Assembly (NCBI GenBank): GCA_049325575.1
Contig: JBMOLK010000026.1
Span: 1-23,073, forward strand
Source of the DNA: JBMOLK01 sp049325575
Lineage (GTDB): Bacteria > Bacillota > Clostridia > Acetivibrionales > Acetivibrionaceae
DNA length: 23,073 nucleotides
Direction: 5' to 3'
Shown here: piece by piece, positions 16,253-23,073 of the stretch
Layout of the letters: each line of letters starts with the position of its first letter
How positions within the stretch are numbered: the stretch's first letter is position 1
Made by a program: the position numbers and the translations under genes
The notes under the pieces: model-generated
Told to the model about the DNA's origin: nothing
Databases searched by the model: none
The model's input: the letters and a program-made list of their open reading frames with translations, nothing else

Positions 16253-17899
16253 CTACTGCACTGCAACCGGAAATACTTTTATAATACCAAGTACATATCT
16301 TTTAATTAACGTAATATCAGTAGAGTTTACGCTTCCACTTGAATCAACGTCTGCAGCCTTAAGTGCATCACCTGTAAGATCAGCAATTCTAAGAACGTGC
16401 CTCTTTGCAAGCGTATAGTCTGTTGAGTTGATGCTACCGTCATTATTTATATCTCCAAGTGTAATATTTACCGGAGTAGGTGAAGGTGATACCCCGCCCT
16501 TTGGATATACTCCAAACTCAAATATGGAGTTACCCCACTGGGTCGCTCTTTGCATACAGTAAATTCTTACATATCTTCCCTTACCGCTTAATGCAATATC
16601 GTCAACATCTCCATTTCCACTTAAATTCGTATAGATATCAACCCAGGTATTGGCATCATCGGACACCTGTATCTTATATTGTCTTGCATACGCAGTTTCC
16701 CATTCGATATATACTCTCTCTATTTCATAGCTAGCTCCAAGGTCCACATAAATAAACTGCGGGTCACTGTATTGGGATGCCCATCTTGTTCCGATATTCC
16801 CGTCCACCGCATTCTCCGGTACATTAGCACCTGCCTCTGTAGATGAAGCAACTACAGGCTTTTTAAGTGCAATATTTCCTTCAGGAATACCTATTACCGG
16901 AGGGGGTGTTGTAGGCTCTTTAAGCATTGAAGCAGGACGAACCGCAATATTCTTTACGCTGTGAGGGTCTGTAATGCAAACCTCCAATCCCCATCCTCTA
17001 AGAGTATCAAATGTTCCATCTGTAGTCATATCAAGGAATGTTTGTGGTTGGTTACCTGGTCCCCATGACCATGCCAGATATCCAATCTCATTTAAGTGAC
17101 ACTGCTCCAATATTGTTTTATATGGTATAGCACCATTGGTGGTTGCCTCCCATTGATGTCCAAATTCTCCGACAATCAGAGGCAATCCCATATCAACAGA
17201 CTGTTTTATTTCATCAATAACTCTTTGATCACTGTAACCCCACATATAAGGCCACCACATATGTACCGAAAACATAAGATTGTGGTCAGGGTCAGCATTT
17301 ATAAGGTAAGGGCCTGCTGCCTGCAGTACATTGATGTCCTTACCCCAGTCACCACCGTCAATTACGAGGGGAACATGGATACCCGCATTTCTCATTCTCT
17401 TTATGGCTGTCTCATAGCCCGCCTTGAAATCAGCTTCCGAAACAGTCTGTCCTACTTCATTACCAATATTTATAATAAGATACTCCTGGTGCCTCTTTAT
17501 TACTTCCACCACTTCAGGACTTACCCAATAATCTACAAGAGCCGTCAGTTTGCTCCAATCACCTGTAGCATCGTGAAGCTCAACCATGGGTATCATATTG
17601 TTCTTACGGCAGTTATAAATTAAAATATCCAGCTTCCTTGCAGGAGCTGTAATGCTCCATACCAACCTGACTGCATTGGCACCTGTTTTTCTGATTTCCG
17701 GAAGAGCAACATCACCATCAATATCTCCCCAGACCGACATTTCGTTTACACCATACATAACAACCTTTTCTCCTGCCTTGTCATACAGGAATCTTCCCTG
17801 AACCCTGAATCCGGGATAGATGTCTTCTGCTGCCGAAACCAGCGGCAAGCTGACAGTCATTATTAAAATGACTGCTAAAATAATACACAGCTTTTTCAT
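16253..17899 (-). CDS. Cellulosomal GH5 (subfamily 8-like) beta-mannanase with CBM32 and dockerin
   Basis: 548 residues. A signal peptide (1-24) precedes a GH5 barrel (about 28-320). The acid/base is Glu148 in IINIGNEVGQT and the nucleophile Glu245 in PLIVGEFGHQW. The surrounding sequence (KTGANAVRLVWS, VELHDATGDW, YLAWSWGPGN) is that of GH5_8 endo-beta-1,4-mannanases. A galactose-binding, discoidin-like CBM32 module lies at about 340-475 (ALKKPVVASSTEAGANVPEN, ENAVDGNIGTRWASQ). A type I dockerin ends the protein (about 485-548; GDINNDGSINSTDYTLAKRH, ADVDSSGSVNSTDITLIKRY). It would hydrolyse mannan or glucomannan while bound to a scaffoldin. C. thermocellum has a GH5-CBM32-dockerin gene only a few loci from celD, so this looks syntenic. 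GGGGAGG precedes the ATG. Mannanase is preferred over cellulase because of the subfamily motifs. Confidence 0.87.
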   Translation of the reverse strand: MKKLCIILAVILIMTVSLPLVSAAEDIYPGFRVQGRFLYDKAGEKVVMYGVNEMSVWGDIDGDVALPEIRKTGANAVRLVWSITAPARKLDILIYNCRKNNMIPMVELHDATGDWSKLTALVDYWVSPEVVEVIKRHQEYLIINIGNEVGQTVSEADFKAGYETAIKRMRNAGIHVPLVIDGGDWGKDINVLQAAGPYLINADPDHNLMFSVHMWWPYMWGYSDQRVIDEIKQSVDMGLPLIVGEFGHQWEATTNGAIPYKTILEQCHLNEIGYLAWSWGPGNQPQTFLDMTTDGTFDTLRGWGLEVCITDPHSVKNIAVRPASMLKEPTTPPPVIGIPEGNIALKKPVVASSTEAGANVPENAVDGNIGTRWASQYSDPQFIYVDLGASYEIERVYIEWETAYARQYKIQVSDDANTWVDIYTNLSGNGDVDDIALSGKGRYVRIYCMQRATQWGNSIFEFGVYPKGGVSPSPTPVNITLGDINNDGSINSTDYTLAKRHVLRIADLTGDALKAADVDSSGSVNSTDITLIKRYVLGIIKVFPVAVQ

Positions 17900-17940
17900 T
17901 ACTTTTCCTCCCCTTTAAATTTTGTTTATTTAATACTAAA

Positions 17941-17970
17941 TTAATAAACAGTTTGATATAAAGCTCTCAA
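17941..17970 (-). promoter_or_regulatory. Candidate sigma-A promoter for the GH5 gene
   Basis: On the minus strand TTGAGA and TATTAA are separated by 18 bases, about 42 bases before the start codon. Only a fair match; the region is AT-rich and chance matches are likely. Confidence 0.3.
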
Positions 17971-18074
17971 AAAACGCAATTAAACATGCTTTTCTTAATT
18001 CTATCAGCTATATTTTTTAAATACTACACTACAAATTTTATATGTTTTTATATAATAATTAGAGATCTTTAAAC

Positions 18075-18108
18075 AAAAAGACGGACTGCAAACCAGCACA
18101 GTCCATCT
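18075..18108 (-). terminator. Intrinsic terminator after the unrecognised 262-residue gene
   Basis: On the minus strand AGATGGACTG pairs with CAGTCCGTCT (one G-U wobble) around a 10-base loop and is followed by TTTTTG. It separates this gene from the GH5 gene downstream. Confidence 0.78.
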
Positions 18109-18162
18109 CCAATTAATTATACATCTTCTTGTATCATCCATTATTAATAATGTTCTTTACTC

Positions 18163-18951
18163 TTATTTATTGTGTTTCTTTTCAGCCCCTTCCCTGCCCA
18201 GGGTAAAGAGCAGCTTTGCATTCATCTTTCCGACTTCTGAAATCAAATCCGCAGCAGCCCCTACAGGATTATTCAAATCAGGCATGGGAAACTCTGTGTC
18301 AAAAACTTCGAAGAGTTCGTATTCCAGTTCTTCAAAATCCCTATCGCTTAATTCGGAGTTTTCATCAAGCTTAAAAAACTTAACAAAGCTGCTTCTTCTT
18401 TCCTTATAGACATCCTTTAAAAGCTCCTTTAAAGTCTCATGTAAATAGTTTACGGCGATATTATCAAGGTAAGAGGAGCAGCCGTCTATGTAATCACTTG
18501 AAAAATCACTGCTTTTACTTATTAAAAGGTCATAATCACACAGGAAATCCCCAAGCACATCGTAGTCCTCAATATTGTAGCTTCCGCAATTCTTTATCTT
18601 ATCATCAGCCTCATCATACTCATACCTGTTTTCAAATAATATTGTATATGCAAAAGCCTGGGCCACATCCTTTATGAATTTATCCATATTTTCCTTAATC
18701 CTGTTTTTATACTTAAAATAAAACCACTCATAAGTCAGCGTAGAATTTAGTTTTTGCTTTATTAATTCCAAATCCTTCTCTTCCAAAAAATCGTTCAAGT
18801 CATTGTCATCAAGATATCTCCTTATGATAAACATGGGGTTTTTATCTATAAGCCTTAATATGCTATCCCTTAATTCATAACTCTCAACGGTTTGATCAGC
18901 TATTCTTTCCCTTATCTGCCTGGGAAACTGCCTTAACAGACCTTTTTTCAT
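18163..18951 (-). CDS. Unrecognised acidic cytoplasmic protein
   Basis: 262 residues; the ATG at 18949-18951 has AGGAGG nine bases upstream, and a terminator follows the stop. I do not recognise the family. No signal peptide or transmembrane helix is visible. The protein is mostly helical in appearance and acidic, rich in Asp and Glu (for example DNDLNDFLEEKDLELIKQK and SELSDRDFEELEYELFEVFD), with a basic N-terminus (KKGLLRQFPRQIRERIADQ) and a basic tail (GREGAEKKHNK). A Gly-Ala-Ala segment near residue 228 (NPVGAAADLISEVGKMNAKL) is the least charged part. It is a single-gene transcription unit between the GH5 gene and a broken permease, which gives no clue to its job. Confidence 0.72.
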   Translation of the reverse strand: MKKGLLRQFPRQIRERIADQTVESYELRDSILRLIDKNPMFIIRRYLDDNDLNDFLEEKDLELIKQKLNSTLTYEWFYFKYKNRIKENMDKFIKDVAQAFAYTILFENRYEYDEADDKIKNCGSYNIEDYDVLGDFLCDYDLLISKSSDFSSDYIDGCSSYLDNIAVNYLHETLKELLKDVYKERRSSFVKFFKLDENSELSDRDFEELEYELFEVFDTEFPMPDLNNPVGAAADLISEVGKMNAKLLFTLGREGAEKKHNK

Positions 18952-19109
18952 CCCCTCGCGCCTCCTGTTTTTTATCTATCCTATTAATACTTCCAGTATA
19001 ATGATGAACTTAATTATGTATTATTATAACAAAATATAAAGAAATTTAGTTCATTTATTATATTTTTAAGCAAAAAATGAAAGAAAGCTAAAGGGCCGTA
19101 CTGTAAATT

Positions 19110-20242
19110 CTAGTTTATACCTTCAATAATACTTATGGAATCAAATCTTTTTAAAAGCTTAAGGGCCGGCAAAATACTTTCAATGCAAACAACTAACGGC
19201 AGAATCATTATGAATAAGGCCTGCATTGGTTTCCATAGTGGCATTTCATCTCCTTTTGGAAGCCATATTACCACGTTAAATAAAATGATGGACAGGATAC
19301 TTATGAGAAAACCGGATACAGAACTAATTATGCCTATAAAAGATGTTTCTGCTAATATCTTCTTTAAGATATGGTGTTTTGTATATCCTACAGCGTTTAA
19401 CAAGCCAAATTCCCTTCTTCTTTGGTAATACTGCATGTAGCTTAAATTCGCCAGGGTTATTCCAAGTACAATTACCACCATAGCACCCACAATGGCAACT
19501 AGTGTATATGACACTTTCCTGCTTAAGTTTACTCCTATCATCATATGCTTGAGGATATATGCATCAATTTCTTCAAGGTGTCCAAATATTCATTTAGATC
19601 GAAGCGCCTTCCTTCTTTAGGTATTATAATCAAGCCTTGTTTGATTAGTTTCTCATACTCGATACCATTGTCTTCAAGCAGGGCAATCCCTACCTGACTT
19701 GGTCCGTCCATAGTTCCAACCAGGGTATAAGCACCTTTAATTGCTTCGTCTTCTTTTATTCTACTTCCGATTTTATCCCCTATCCTAAGCCCCTTGTTGG
19801 CCGCAACTTTGCAATGAAGAATAATCTCATCCGACCCATTTATGGGTTTTCTTCCTTCTTTTAACTTAAGCTTTAGTGTATCCATCATAAGGTCCATATC
19901 ATTATCCCTTAAATAGATGATATCCGCACTGGAGGGGCCAATTATGGTACTCACACGGGTAGAACTCCGCCTTGAAGGAATAACTCTATCCGTGTTAATA
20001 TTGTTTTTGATTCCATCTAGAGTTTTATCGGATATTTCTTCATTCATGGGTGTAATCCCGGCATAACATTTTAGGGGATAAACATCCCTTTCATACCTTG
20101 AATTATTCACTTGCTCGGCAAGCATTGACAGAAAATAAATAAGCCCTACTCCAAAGGTAATAGAGATAAATATGGGAACTACTTTCTTAGTGTTGTTCTT
20201 TATATAATAAATTACTGAAAGCGGCGTCACGCTATCACCCAT
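19110..20242 (-). pseudogene. FtsX-type ABC transporter permease split by a frameshift
   Basis: Two reading frames in different phases together make one normal-length (about 377 residues) MacB/FtsX-type permease. The first (19541-20242) has a transmembrane helix at about 20-40 (VVPIFISITFGVGLIYFL) and the extracellular domain, then ends at LMHISSSI. The second (19110-19544) has the three C-terminal helices, including the FtsX signature YQRRREFGLLNAVGYTKHHI. Upstream of the second start, its frame stays open through FGHLEEIDAYILKH, which looks like the natural continuation, so a one-base indel near 19570-19590 is the simplest cause. A real ATGA-coupled pair of genes is less likely. No ABC ATPase gene is adjacent. 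The first start has no good ribosome site. Confidence 0.72.
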
Positions 20243-20319
20243 GGATCCAGCTATCAGTACGCTATATCTATAGGGTCTTTTATCATATTTACAATTTGGA
20301 TTATGCGGGAAACACTTTG

Positions 20320-20397
20320 CTAAACCAGGTCAAATCCGCAATTTAAGCAAAATCTAGAGTCTCCCGGTATTATAGAGTTACATTTGGGGCAATTCAT
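20320..20397 (-). CDS. 25-residue zinc-ribbon micro-ORF or remnant
   Basis: ATG at 20395-20397, stop at 20320-20322. The product has two CxxC knuckles, MNCPKC and FCLNCGFDL, the signature of the small N-terminal zinc ribbons found on many bacterial proteins. GGAAGG lies ten bases upstream. The stop comes right after the second knuckle, so a longer protein has probably lost its remainder. It could belong to the decayed permease locus that follows. Confidence 0.4.
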   Translation of the reverse strand: MNCPKCNSIIPGDSRFCLNCGFDLV

Positions 20398-20536
20398 TTT
20401 ATTACTTCCTTCCATAAAAAACTACTAATAAAATACTCGCACCCATGCTAAATTGTGTCAAATTATTCTTATATACAGTTACATTTATGTAAATTAAAAC
20501 CACACAAACAAAGATCAGGCTTTTTATATTCAATGT

Positions 20537-20986
20537 CTATTGCGAATTAACCCTTAATAGGGTAAAGCCGGATTTATCATCTAACAGTCTTTTTACATGT
20601 GTACCAAGGATTTCATAAATAATGACTTCTCCAACCAACCATATTTCCACTCCTTCACGAAGACATCCTGTTATTGTCTGCCCTGCTCTCCCCAAAGCGC
20701 CATGTATATGTAATACCGGGTTTTTGTCCTTGTCAGGAGCAATCAGACCTGATGCTACTATTTCATGTGCCGCATCAATGGGCAAAGTCATTTTGGCAGG
20801 CGGAAACTCCATTGTTTTACGAGGTCCTACAACAAGATCTCCTTTGTGAACGCCACCCAAAAGAGTAACATGTCCCACTTCAATACAGTTGTCTTTTGCA
20901 AATCTTTCTATGCATTCCGGAACTATGTCCCCATCTTCCAATCTTAGAATAAAAACCCGCCCTATTTTCCCTTCTGCTGCTTTCAT
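20537..20986 (-). CDS. PPC/DUF296-domain protein
   Basis: 149 residues forming a single PPC (PCC, DUF296) domain: VFILRLEDGDIVPECIERF, VGHVTLLGGVHKGDLVVG, then PVLHIHGALGRAGQTITG and VWLVGEVIIYEI-like final strands. In plants this domain sits beside AT-hooks; in bacteria and archaea it is a small trimeric protein of unsettled function, suspected of binding DNA or a ligand. It has no signal peptide. AAGGAG lies nine bases before the ATG at 20984-20986. The gene is divergent from the lipoprotein gene, with a 12-bp palindrome (21025-21036) in the shared promoter region. Confidence 0.85.
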   Translation of the reverse strand: MKAAEGKIGRVFILRLEDGDIVPECIERFAKDNCIEVGHVTLLGGVHKGDLVVGPRKTMEFPPAKMTLPIDAAHEIVASGLIAPDKDKNPVLHIHGALGRAGQTITGCLREGVEIWLVGEVIIYEILGTHVKRLLDDKSGFTLLRVNSQ

Positions 20987-21024
20987 TTTATACTACTCCT
21001 TTAAATATTTTTGTGCTATTATTA

Positions 21025-21036
21025 TAACATATGTTA
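21025..21036. promoter_or_regulatory. Perfect palindrome between divergent genes
   Basis: TAACATATGTTA is a perfect 12-bp palindrome in the 111-base space between the PPC gene and the lipoprotein gene. A minus-strand TATAAT overlaps its edge and a plus-strand TATACT lies 20 bases on. An operator is possible; chance is also plausible in AT-rich DNA. Confidence 0.3.
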
Positions 21037-21097
21037 AGGTCAAAATTTATGAATTTATACTAGAGATTAAAGACATTTATTTAAGGAGAGGTCAGAC

Positions 21098-22078
21098 ATG
21101 AATAAAAATCTGGTTAAAGTACTTATGTTTACAATAGGGTTTAGTTTTATCTCTACATCCTGCTCACTATTTAAAAATGATAATGTTGATAATAATGCAG
21201 CCGGTACACCGACACCGGTTAGTACGGAAACTCCAGGTATTAATAGCGCAGAGCCTTCTGCTACAAGCACTGTAGAACCCATAAACACAGATAGTTCTGG
21301 TTCAAACAGCAGCGATGAAAAAAGCACTAAATCTTATAAACCGGTAATAGTTCTTCCATATGGTAATGAAATGGAAAGAGGTTATGTGATGGGAGGTTCA
21401 AAAGGAAGCCAGTGGATTGATGTCTTTCAGCTTAAGATTCCAAAAACCGATGTTGAAAAAGAAGTTGATATAGACCTTGTAAGGGGAGGAGAAGTCTATA
21501 AGTTTTATTCAGCAGGTAAGCTTATCGGAGAAGGAAAAGGTTCAAAGCCTGTGTATACCGCCTCTGAAGGCTCGGGAAGTGAAGTACTTTATGTTAATAT
21601 CAAACCTTTCCCCCAGGTCAAAGAAGATCTTGTTATAGGTATAAACGGTGACTGGAATGCTGTACCCTCTATGCCGAGGAAACAGACGGATAATCTGGAT
21701 AAATATCTAAGTCCTGTTATAAATGCTACCGGCTTTGATAAAGCCGCCTCAATAAAGGATGTAACTTTGGTTGATATCGATGGTGATGGAGCAGAAGAAG
21801 CAATTGTTAATGTGGTATCCAGTCCCTCGGGCAGTAGTCCTGATGGAGTGGAGAATAAATCTCTGGTGGTTCTTGAGAAGAAGGTTAATGGTGAAGTCAA
21901 GTATATTAAGCTTCACGAATCCTACTTTAATATCACACCTTATGCCTATGACTTGAATGGAGATGGCAAAATGGAGATTGTTTTGGAAGGATCAGCTCAT
22001 GAAGAGTATTTCATTTGTGCATATGTAATAGACGGTGGTGAGTCCAAACCTGTTGTTTCATTCTATGAAGGAGCATAG
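21098..22078 (+). CDS. Secreted lipoprotein with FG-GAP/VCBS-like Asp-rich repeats
   Basis: 326 residues; AAGGAGAGG lies seven bases before the ATG. A signal sequence ends in FISTSC, a slightly irregular lipobox, so Cys24 is the probable lipidated residue. A Ser/Thr/Pro-rich spacer follows (about 30-82), then a mostly beta region without a domain I recognise. Two Asp-rich loops near the C-terminus, VDIDGDGAEEAIV from residue 225 and YDLNGDGKMEIVLEG from residue 284, are typical of FG-GAP/VCBS or EF-hand-like calcium-binding repeats. The protein should be anchored on the outer face of the membrane. The substrate or partner is unknown. The gene has its own strong terminator. Confidence 0.82.
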   Translation: MNKNLVKVLMFTIGFSFISTSCSLFKNDNVDNNAAGTPTPVSTETPGINSAEPSATSTVEPINTDSSGSNSSDEKSTKSYKPVIVLPYGNEMERGYVMGGSKGSQWIDVFQLKIPKTDVEKEVDIDLVRGGEVYKFYSAGKLIGEGKGSKPVYTASEGSGSEVLYVNIKPFPQVKEDLVIGINGDWNAVPSMPRKQTDNLDKYLSPVINATGFDKAASIKDVTLVDIDGDGAEEAIVNVVSSPSGSSPDGVENKSLVVLEKKVNGEVKYIKLHESYFNITPYAYDLNGDGKMEIVLEGSAHEEYFICAYVIDGGESKPVVSFYEGA

Positions 22079-22091
22079 TACTTTAAAAGTG

Positions 22092-22132
22092 AAAAGATGG
22101 TAGTGAGTCAGATATCACTACCATCTTTTTTT
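22092..22132. terminator. Strong bidirectional terminator
   Basis: AAAAGATGGTAGTGA and TCACTACCATCTTTT form a perfect 15-bp stem around an 8-base loop, followed by TTT on the plus strand. The A-rich left arm gives a T-tail on the minus strand, so it can end both the lipoprotein gene and the convergent epimerase gene. Confidence 0.92.
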
Positions 22133-22186
22133 ATATTATTTAAGAAAATCAGATAAAGTTTCTAACCAACAGCTATCAGATTTCGT

Positions 22187-23073
22187 TTAGAAAAAGAGCT
22201 TTAAAACCTTTAGTATACCTTGTTTCCATGGAACTCTGTGTGAAATACCGCTCTGGTTTTTAAAGTTCTCAAGATTGCTTATATACCAGTCATAGTTTCT
22301 GATAAGGGCACCCTTGTTTGAATATTTAGGCTTAAACCCAAGTATTTTTTCAGCTTTTTCAATTGAAACGAATGAGTCCTTTGATGCTGTCTCATACACC
22401 CATTTATACAGTGGGGACAAGTGAAAGAATTCAAGAATTCTTAGCATCCATATAGCTGGTCCTGCAGGAAAGCATTTTATTTTTTTGTTAAACCCTGCAT
22501 GGTCAAGTACAGCCTGATAGTCATCCTTCATGGTTGAAAATTCTTTTGCGCCTATATTGAAGGTATCGTTGACTATACTTTTATCCTTTGTCATACACAA
22601 ATAGATAGCGTTACACAGATCTTCTACATCCAAGAACTGGTAGAGATTCTTCCCGTTGCCAAGGATAGGGAAACCTTTCCCATCTTTTGCCCAATCATAG
22701 AATAGAGCAAAAACCCCGAGACGTTCAGGGCCTATAAATGATTTAGGTCTGATGATAGGTACGCAAACACCTTTCTTCCTGAACTCAATGCAGACCTCTT
22801 CAGCTTTTATTTTAGCTATTCCATAATGCCCAACTCCGTCCAGTTTATCCGTTTCATAAAGCGGGTGATGGTCGGGTATACCGTAGACAGCAGTTGATGA
22901 AATATGTATAAATCTCTCCACATTTCTTTTCAATGCTTCGTCCAACAGGTTCCGGGTACCATCAACATCAGTAGTATAAATATCTTCTTTTTTATACAGC
23001 GGAAGTGCTGCAGCAGTATGTACAACCATGTCAACACCTTCCATTGCTCTGGATACACTTTTTGTATCCCTTA
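22187..23073 (-). CDS. NAD(P)-dependent epimerase/dehydratase, extended SDR (partial, cut by right edge)
   Basis: The frame is open through the right edge (RDTKSVSRAMEGVDMVVH is encoded at 23020-23070), so the N-terminal GxxGxxG nucleotide motif lies outside the window; 285 residues follow the first internal Met. Visible extended-SDR features: VVHTAAALP, NLLDEALKRNVERFIHISS, the catalytic Ser-Thr in SSTAVYG, Tyr and Lys in GHYGIAKIK (YxxxK), and PIIRPKSFIGPERLG. It probably acts on a nucleotide-sugar or a related substrate. The exact reaction cannot be told from this sequence. Confidence 0.85.
   Translation of the reverse strand, partial: RDTKSVSRAMEGVDMVVHTAAALPLYKKEDIYTTDVDGTRNLLDEALKRNVERFIHISSTAVYGIPDHHPLYETDKLDGVGHYGIAKIKAEEVCIEFRKKGVCVPIIRPKSFIGPERLGVFALFYDWAKDGKGFPILGNGKNLYQFLDVEDLCNAIYLCMTKDKSIVNDTFNIGAKEFSTMKDDYQAVLDHAGFNKKIKCFPAGPAIWMLRILEFFHLSPLYKWVYETASKDSFVSIEKAEKILGFKPKYSNKGALIRNYDWYISNLENFKNQSGISHRVPWKQGILKVLKLFF

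Noticed and set aside
19541..19544. ATGA overlap as evidence for two translationally coupled permease genes
   Set aside because: The second half lacks an N-terminal membrane-anchored domain and its frame is open upstream of the Met; the two halves add up to one standard permease.

Overview
The window looks like the chromosome of a cellulosome-producing, AT-rich clostridium close to Clostridium (Acetivibrio) thermocellum. The main reasons are three or four type I dockerins with the Ser-Thr recognition pair (VNSTDYTLMKRY style), a GH9 enzyme that I recognise as the counterpart of endoglucanase CelD, a GH5-CBM32-dockerin mannanase-type protein, CBM3 modules, and a SigI-family sigma factor. Nearly all genes are on the minus strand. 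Only a CBM3-bearing subtilisin and a lipoprotein are on the plus strand.

Layout. At 1-2479 there is a YesM/YesN-type two-component system: sensor kinase first, then a response regulator cut by the left edge. At 2733-3503 is a SigI-type sigma factor with its own promoter and terminator and no anti-sigma RsgI partner beside it. At 3654-7145 is one minus-strand operon: a papain-like cysteine peptidase whose reading frame breaks at the catalytic histidine, with its dockerin left out of frame, followed 34 bases later by a clan GH-A glycoside hydrolase whose dockerin is at the N-terminus. The operon promoter at 7245-7273 carries a perfect 18-bp palindrome. At 7540-10639 are two tandem paralogous actin-like (ParM/MreB superfamily) ATPases. 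The upstream one has a 240-residue C-terminal extension that I read as an RNase HI-like fold plus a cysteine cluster. At 10838-12805 is celD.

After a 693-base divergent intergenic region, 13499-16051 encodes a secreted subtilisin with tandem CBM3 modules. The GH5 mannanase-type gene follows at 16253-17899 on the minus strand, then an unrecognised acidic protein (18163-18951), a frameshifted FtsX-type permease (19110-20242), a 25-codon zinc-ribbon micro-ORF, a PPC/DUF296 protein (20537-20986), a lipoprotein (21098-22078) and a sugar-nucleotide-epimerase-like SDR cut by the right edge.

How it fits together. The glycoside hydrolases and the broken peptidase are secreted parts, dockered (or once dockered) to a scaffoldin. 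SigI and the YesMN pair are plausible polysaccharide- or envelope-responsive regulators, but the sequence does not show which genes they control. The actin-like pair is unlike its neighbours in function and is the most unusual part of the window. Two copies of a 94-bp, hairpin-forming repeat, about 85% identical, lie in opposite orientation just beyond intergenic terminators at 7337-7430 and 16120-16212. They bracket the actin-like genes, celD and the protease. I see no tRNA, rRNA, CRISPR array, transposase or recognisable riboswitch.
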